DNA from: Streptomyces sp. CB02980
Lineage (GTDB): Bacteria; Actinomycetota; Actinomycetes; Streptomycetales; Streptomycetaceae
Direction of reading: 5' to 3'
Assembly (NCBI RefSeq): GCF_014451325.2
Contig: NZ_JACSCH020000030.1
Span: 1 to 64,000 of the forward strand
DNA: 64,000 bases
Part shown: positions 62,923 to 64,000 of the stretch, in pieces
Layout: the number at the start of each line of letters is the position of its first letter
Position numbering within the stretch: the first letter of the stretch is position 1
Made by a program: the position numbers and the translations under genes
Notes under the pieces: generated by a model
Database searches by the model: none
What the model saw: only the letters and a program-made list of their open reading frames with translations
What the model was told of the DNA's origin: nothing

Positions 62923-63486
62923 CTAGCGCTTCACGCGGTAGCGCAGGTACACGACCCTGGGGCCGAACGTGCGGGTCTCGACGAGTTCGAGCTCCACCTG
63001 GCGCTCGTCCCGGGCGAAGAACGGGATGCCACCGCCGACCAGCACCGGGTAGACCATGACCTGGTACTCGTCGATCAGGCCCAGCGCGGCCGCCTCGGCG
63101 GCGAGCGTCGCGCCGCCGATCGCGATGTCGCCCTCCCCCGGCTCGGCGCGCAGCCGCTCGATCTCCTCCGCCAACCCACCGGAGGCAAGGCGGGCATGGC
63201 CCTGCACCTCCGTCAACGTGCGGGAGAAGACCACCTTCGGGAGCGGATTCCAGAGCTCGATCCACTCGCGGCCCGCGTCGTCGAGCGACGGATCCTGGTC
63301 GGCGGTCTCCCAGTACAGCATCGTCTCGTACAGCCGTCGCCCCAGCAGATGGACGCCGACGCCCCGGATCTCGTCGATCCAGAACCGGAAGACCTCGTCC
63401 TCGGGGGCCGTCCAGTCGAAGCCGCCGTCCGGCCCGACGATGTAGCCGTCGAGCGAGACGCCCATCGAGTACGTCACGCTGCGCAT
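62923..63486 (-). CDS. RibD C-terminal/dihydrofolate-reductase-fold protein
   Basis: A 187-residue protein with the DHFR-like fold found in RibD reductase domains: SMGVSLDGYIVGPDGGFDW at the N-terminus, LLGRRLYETM, KVVFSRTL, and DIAIGGATLAAEAAAL with the nucleotide-binding glycines. These stand-alone proteins are thought to be NADPH-dependent reductases of unknown substrate. ATG 63486 has GAGGAGG at eight nt. The neighbouring acyl-CoA dehydrogenase ends 67 nt upstream on the same strand, so co-transcription is possible. Confidence 0.9.
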   Translation of the reverse strand: MRSVTYSMGVSLDGYIVGPDGGFDWTAPEDEVFRFWIDEIRGVGVHLLGRRLYETMLYWETADQDPSLDDAGREWIELWNPLPKVVFSRTLTEVQGHARLASGGLAEEIERLRAEPGEGDIAIGGATLAAEAAALGLIDEYQVMVYPVLVGGGIPFFARDERQVELELVETRTFGPRVVYLRYRVKR

Positions 63487-63553
63487 CAGAAGTCCTCCTC
63501 GGGAAGGGGAGCCCCGCGCGGAGATCGTCGCGAAGGCGCGTGCTGCTGCCCTG

Positions 63554-64000
63554 CTACCTTCCCCCCTTCAGCAGCGATCGGCTGATCACCACACGCTGAA
63601 TCTGGTTCGTGCCCTCGACGATCTGAAGCATCTTCGCCTCCCGCAGATACCGCTCCACGGGGAAGTCCGCCGTGTACCCGTACCCGCCGAGCACCTGTAC
63701 CGCGTCCGTCGTGATCTGCATGGCGGCGTCCGAGCAGAACAGCTTGGCCATCGCCGCGCGACGCCCGAAGGGCCGCCCCTCGTCCCGGAGCCGGGCCGCC
63801 TCCAGATACAGCGCACGGCCCGCCTCGATCCGGGTCGCCATGTCGGCGAGCAGGAAGCGGATCCCCTGGAAGTCGGCGATCGGCCGGCCGAACTGCCTGC
63901 GTTCCACGGCGTACGCCAGGGCCACGTCCAGGGCCGCCTGAGCGAGCCCGACCGCGCAGGCGGCGATGCCCAGCCGCCCCGAGTCCAGGGCGTCGAGCGC
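63554..64000 (-). CDS. Acyl-CoA dehydrogenase, C-terminal part (gene continues beyond window)
   Basis: The 148 C-terminal residues of an acyl-CoA dehydrogenase, with the frame open to position 64000. Signatures are ALAYAVERRQFGRPIADFQG (read in two parts), the helical region with MQITTDAVQVLGGYGY, and FPVERYLREAKMLQIVEGTNQIQR, which holds the catalytic-base Glu in the IVEGTNQI segment and FAD contacts. It oxidises an acyl-CoA to the enoyl-CoA in fatty or branched-chain acid breakdown. Chain-length preference cannot be judged from this part. Confidence 0.95.
   Translation of the reverse strand, partial: ALDALDSGRLGIAACAVGLAQAALDVALAYAVERRQFGRPIADFQGIRFLLADMATRIEAGRALYLEAARLRDEGRPFGRRAAMAKLFCSDAAMQITTDAVQVLGGYGYTADFPVERYLREAKMLQIVEGTNQIQRVVISRSLLKGGR

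Overview
The window is high-GC actinobacterial chromosome and is almost certainly Streptomyces. Supporting evidence is the sporulation pair smeA-sffA, a complete conservon (cvnA-D), rbpA behind a SigR-type promoter, single-domain ppm1, crr-ptsI with a DasR-type operator, frequent GTG/TTG starts, and many four-base ATGA/GTGA gene overlaps. The order crr-ptsI ... smeA-sffA ... rbpA-fxsA-ppm1 matches, from memory, one conserved stretch of the Streptomyces core chromosome. I see no insertion sequence, prophage, tRNA or CRISPR array. This looks like core chromosome with some lineage-specific insertions.

Layout. 1-420: leader and tandem promoters of an rRNA operon whose 16S gene lies left of the window (minus strand). 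498-2698: PTS genes crr and ptsI. 2770-10153: an MFS exporter with a divergent MocR-type regulator, a secreted protein resembling the tail of S8 peptidases, and an ECF sigma factor coupled to a membrane partner. 10244-14844: acetoacetyl-CoA synthetase and a GH31 glycosidase, divergent. 14960-18167: an unusual three-gene operon of small membrane protein, STAND-like ATPase and large membrane protein. 18255-21367: Nudix hydrolase, secreted VanX-like dipeptidase, and a DUF35/thiolase-like pair behind a palindromic operator. 21588-26062: the conservon. 27006-34826: a four-gene operon resembling a MukBEF/MksBEF/Wadjet-type SMC complex. 34907-38063: GntR regulator and the pxpABC 5-oxoprolinase operon. 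38200-45291: a four-gene, end-overlapped operon of two GT4 glycosyltransferases, an SGNH hydrolase and an ATP-dependent oxoprolinase. 45535-47599: HEAT-repeat and ankyrin proteins. 47908-49765: smeA-sffA. 49845-54309: YczR-type MocR regulator, YczE, GDPD and an MFS protein. 54565-56501: rbpA, fxsA, ppm1. 57037-64000: amidohydrolase, Lrp regulator, phosphotransferase-fold protein, two lineage-specific proteins, a RibD/DHFR-fold reductase and the 3' part of an acyl-CoA dehydrogenase gene.

Most noteworthy points. (1) The SMC-like operon has an extra proline-rich gene, a Walker B Asp-Asn in place of Asp-Glu, no nearby nuclease gene, and a promoter implying a leaderless transcript. (2) The same 15-bp palindrome CTGACG-N3-CGTCAG lies upstream of two operons 43 kb apart. 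(3) The STAND ATPase/membrane three-gene operon has no function I recognise. (4) SffA has Thr where the Walker A Lys is expected. (5) A 5-bp-perfect SigR promoter and a transcribed 10-bp stem-loop precede rbpA.

All coordinates were read by eye. Starts were chosen from ribosome-binding sites, overlaps and family N-termini, and alternatives are given where they matter.
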